Shown piece by piece: positions 5,340 to 6,066 of a stretch of DNA of 6,066 nt. A program made the position numbers and the translations under genes. Every line of letters starts with the position of its first letter. The stretch's first letter is position 1. A model generated the notes under the pieces. It made no database searches, had not been told where the DNA came from, and worked only from the letters and a program-made list of their open reading frames with translations. Source of the DNA: an uncultured Alphaproteobacteria bacterium (GTDB lineage: Bacteria; Pseudomonadota; Alphaproteobacteria; Rickettsiales; UBA1997); contig CAILUF010000075.1 of the NCBI GenBank assembly GCA_903837365.1, positions 1 through 6,066 on the forward strand. The letters run 5' to 3'.

Positions 5340-6066
5340 TGAAAATTGGAATTTTAGGAGGAAGTTTTAACCCAGCGCATCTAGGCCATATCAATCTTAG
5401 TAATCTTGCCTTACAAAAATTAAAACTTGATCAAATTTGGTGGATACCAACAGCTTTTAATCCTTTTAAAAATATAGAAATTTATTCTTCCTTGGATCAA
5501 AGAATTAGCGAATGTAAAAAACTCACTGCCAATCATCCAAAAATATATGTTAAAAAATTTTCAGAAATTTATACTGTAAACCTGATTGAACGTTTACAAA
5601 ATAAGCATTGTGATAATAATTTCTTTTGGATTATGGGTGCTGATAATATCAAAAATTTTCATCTTTGGAAAAATTTTGCAAAGTTAATTAGACTTTTACC
5701 AATTGCAATTTTTTCCCGTCAAAATCATCTAAAAAATATTTATAAAAGCCCTGCTTGGCAAATTTATCAAAACATTAAATTAAACTACAGCGCTAGGGAT
5801 TTGGCAATTTCTAATGTTGATGATTTATCAAAAATTAGTAAATATTATAAAAAAAATATGATTAATTCTTCTTGCCATAAACAATTTTTATTGCCATTGC
5901 GATCTAATTATTCACTAAATTCCAGTCGATTTAATTCTCAAAATATTCGTGATCCAATTTCCAGTGGAGTTTACAATGCCAAAGGTTATAATCAAAATAT
6001 TTTACCTAAAATTTTTATTTTTCGAACCAAGAACTTTGATATTTCATCTTCGCAAATTCGAAATAA
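5339..6066 (+). CDS. nadD: Nicotinate-nucleotide adenylyltransferase NadD, 3' end cut by the window
   Basis: The frame is open from ATG 5339 to the right edge (242 complete codons, no stop), so the gene is truncated only by the window. NadD joins ATP to nicotinate mononucleotide, giving deamido-NAD in the cytosol. Visible motifs are GGSFNPAHLGH (7-17), with His14 and His17 of the HxGH nucleotidyltransferase site; WWIPTAFNPFK (34-44); FFWIMGADNIKNFHLW (95-110), the substrate-binding MGAD-N segment; and the C-terminal ISSSQIR (235-241), equivalent to the ISSTxIR motif. Between SPAW (137-140) and ISSSQIR lie almost 100 residues, clearly more than in usual 190-215 residue family members, and the extra part is rich in Asn and Ser. 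The start overlaps the ubiA stop by one base (TAATG), implying coupled translation. It is not beside its common proA/rsfS neighbours on the visible side. Confidence 0.92.
   Translation, partial: MKIGILGGSFNPAHLGHINLSNLALQKLKLDQIWWIPTAFNPFKNIEIYSSLDQRISECKKLTANHPKIYVKKFSEIYTVNLIERLQNKHCDNNFFWIMGADNIKNFHLWKNFAKLIRLLPIAIFSRQNHLKNIYKSPAWQIYQNIKLNYSARDLAISNVDDLSKISKYYKKNMINSSCHKQFLLPLRSNYSLNSSRFNSQNIRDPISSGVYNAKGYNQNILPKIFIFRTKNFDISSSQIRN

Noticed and set aside
5339..6066. Possible frameshift or pseudogene in nadD, because it is longer than expected
   Set aside because: I translated it codon by codon: one frame stays open and holds both the N-terminal HxGH site and the C-terminal ISS-x-IR motif, so no frameshift is needed.

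Overview
The window is ordinary, densely coded, strongly AT-rich chromosomal DNA of an alphaproteobacterium. The protein signatures are alphaproteobacterial: a PccA-type carboxylase subunit, a UbiA ubiquinone prenyltransferase and a NadD with an FNPAH-x-GH start. A stand-alone ccmB away from any other ccm gene, together with the low GC, suggests Rickettsiales, Holosporales or a related host-associated or streamlined lineage. That placement is inference; I cannot search a database. No start codon in the window has a Shine-Dalgarno sequence at normal distance.

Layout. Left block, + strand (1-2205): the 3' end of a thiE-like gene overlaps by 4 bp (ATGA) a bifunctional mannose-1-phosphate guanylyltransferase / mannose-6-phosphate isomerase gene (manC/cpsB type), which is followed after 5 bp by ccmB. 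Middle, - strand (2267-4258): pccA, the biotin carboxylase plus biotin carrier subunit of propionyl-CoA carboxylase, converges on ccmB across 61 bp that hold an AT-rich hairpin. Right block, + strand (4473-6066): ubiA and nadD, overlapping by 1 bp (TAATG); nadD runs off the window edge. The 214-bp divergent region between pccA and ubiA holds a good sigma70-type promoter for ubiA, wrapped in short direct and inverted repeats.

Together the genes cover thiamine synthesis, GDP-mannose supply for surface polysaccharide, cytochrome c maturation, propionyl-CoA catabolism, ubiquinone synthesis and NAD synthesis. All are housekeeping or central metabolism. No mobile element, CRISPR array, RNA gene, defence system or toxin-antitoxin pair is visible, and I found no undescribed system. 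The points most worth a second look are an apparently enlarged C-terminal part of NadD, the repeat-decorated ubiA promoter, an Arg-to-Asn change in a conserved biotin carboxylase motif, the orphan ccmB, and the absence of Shine-Dalgarno sequences.
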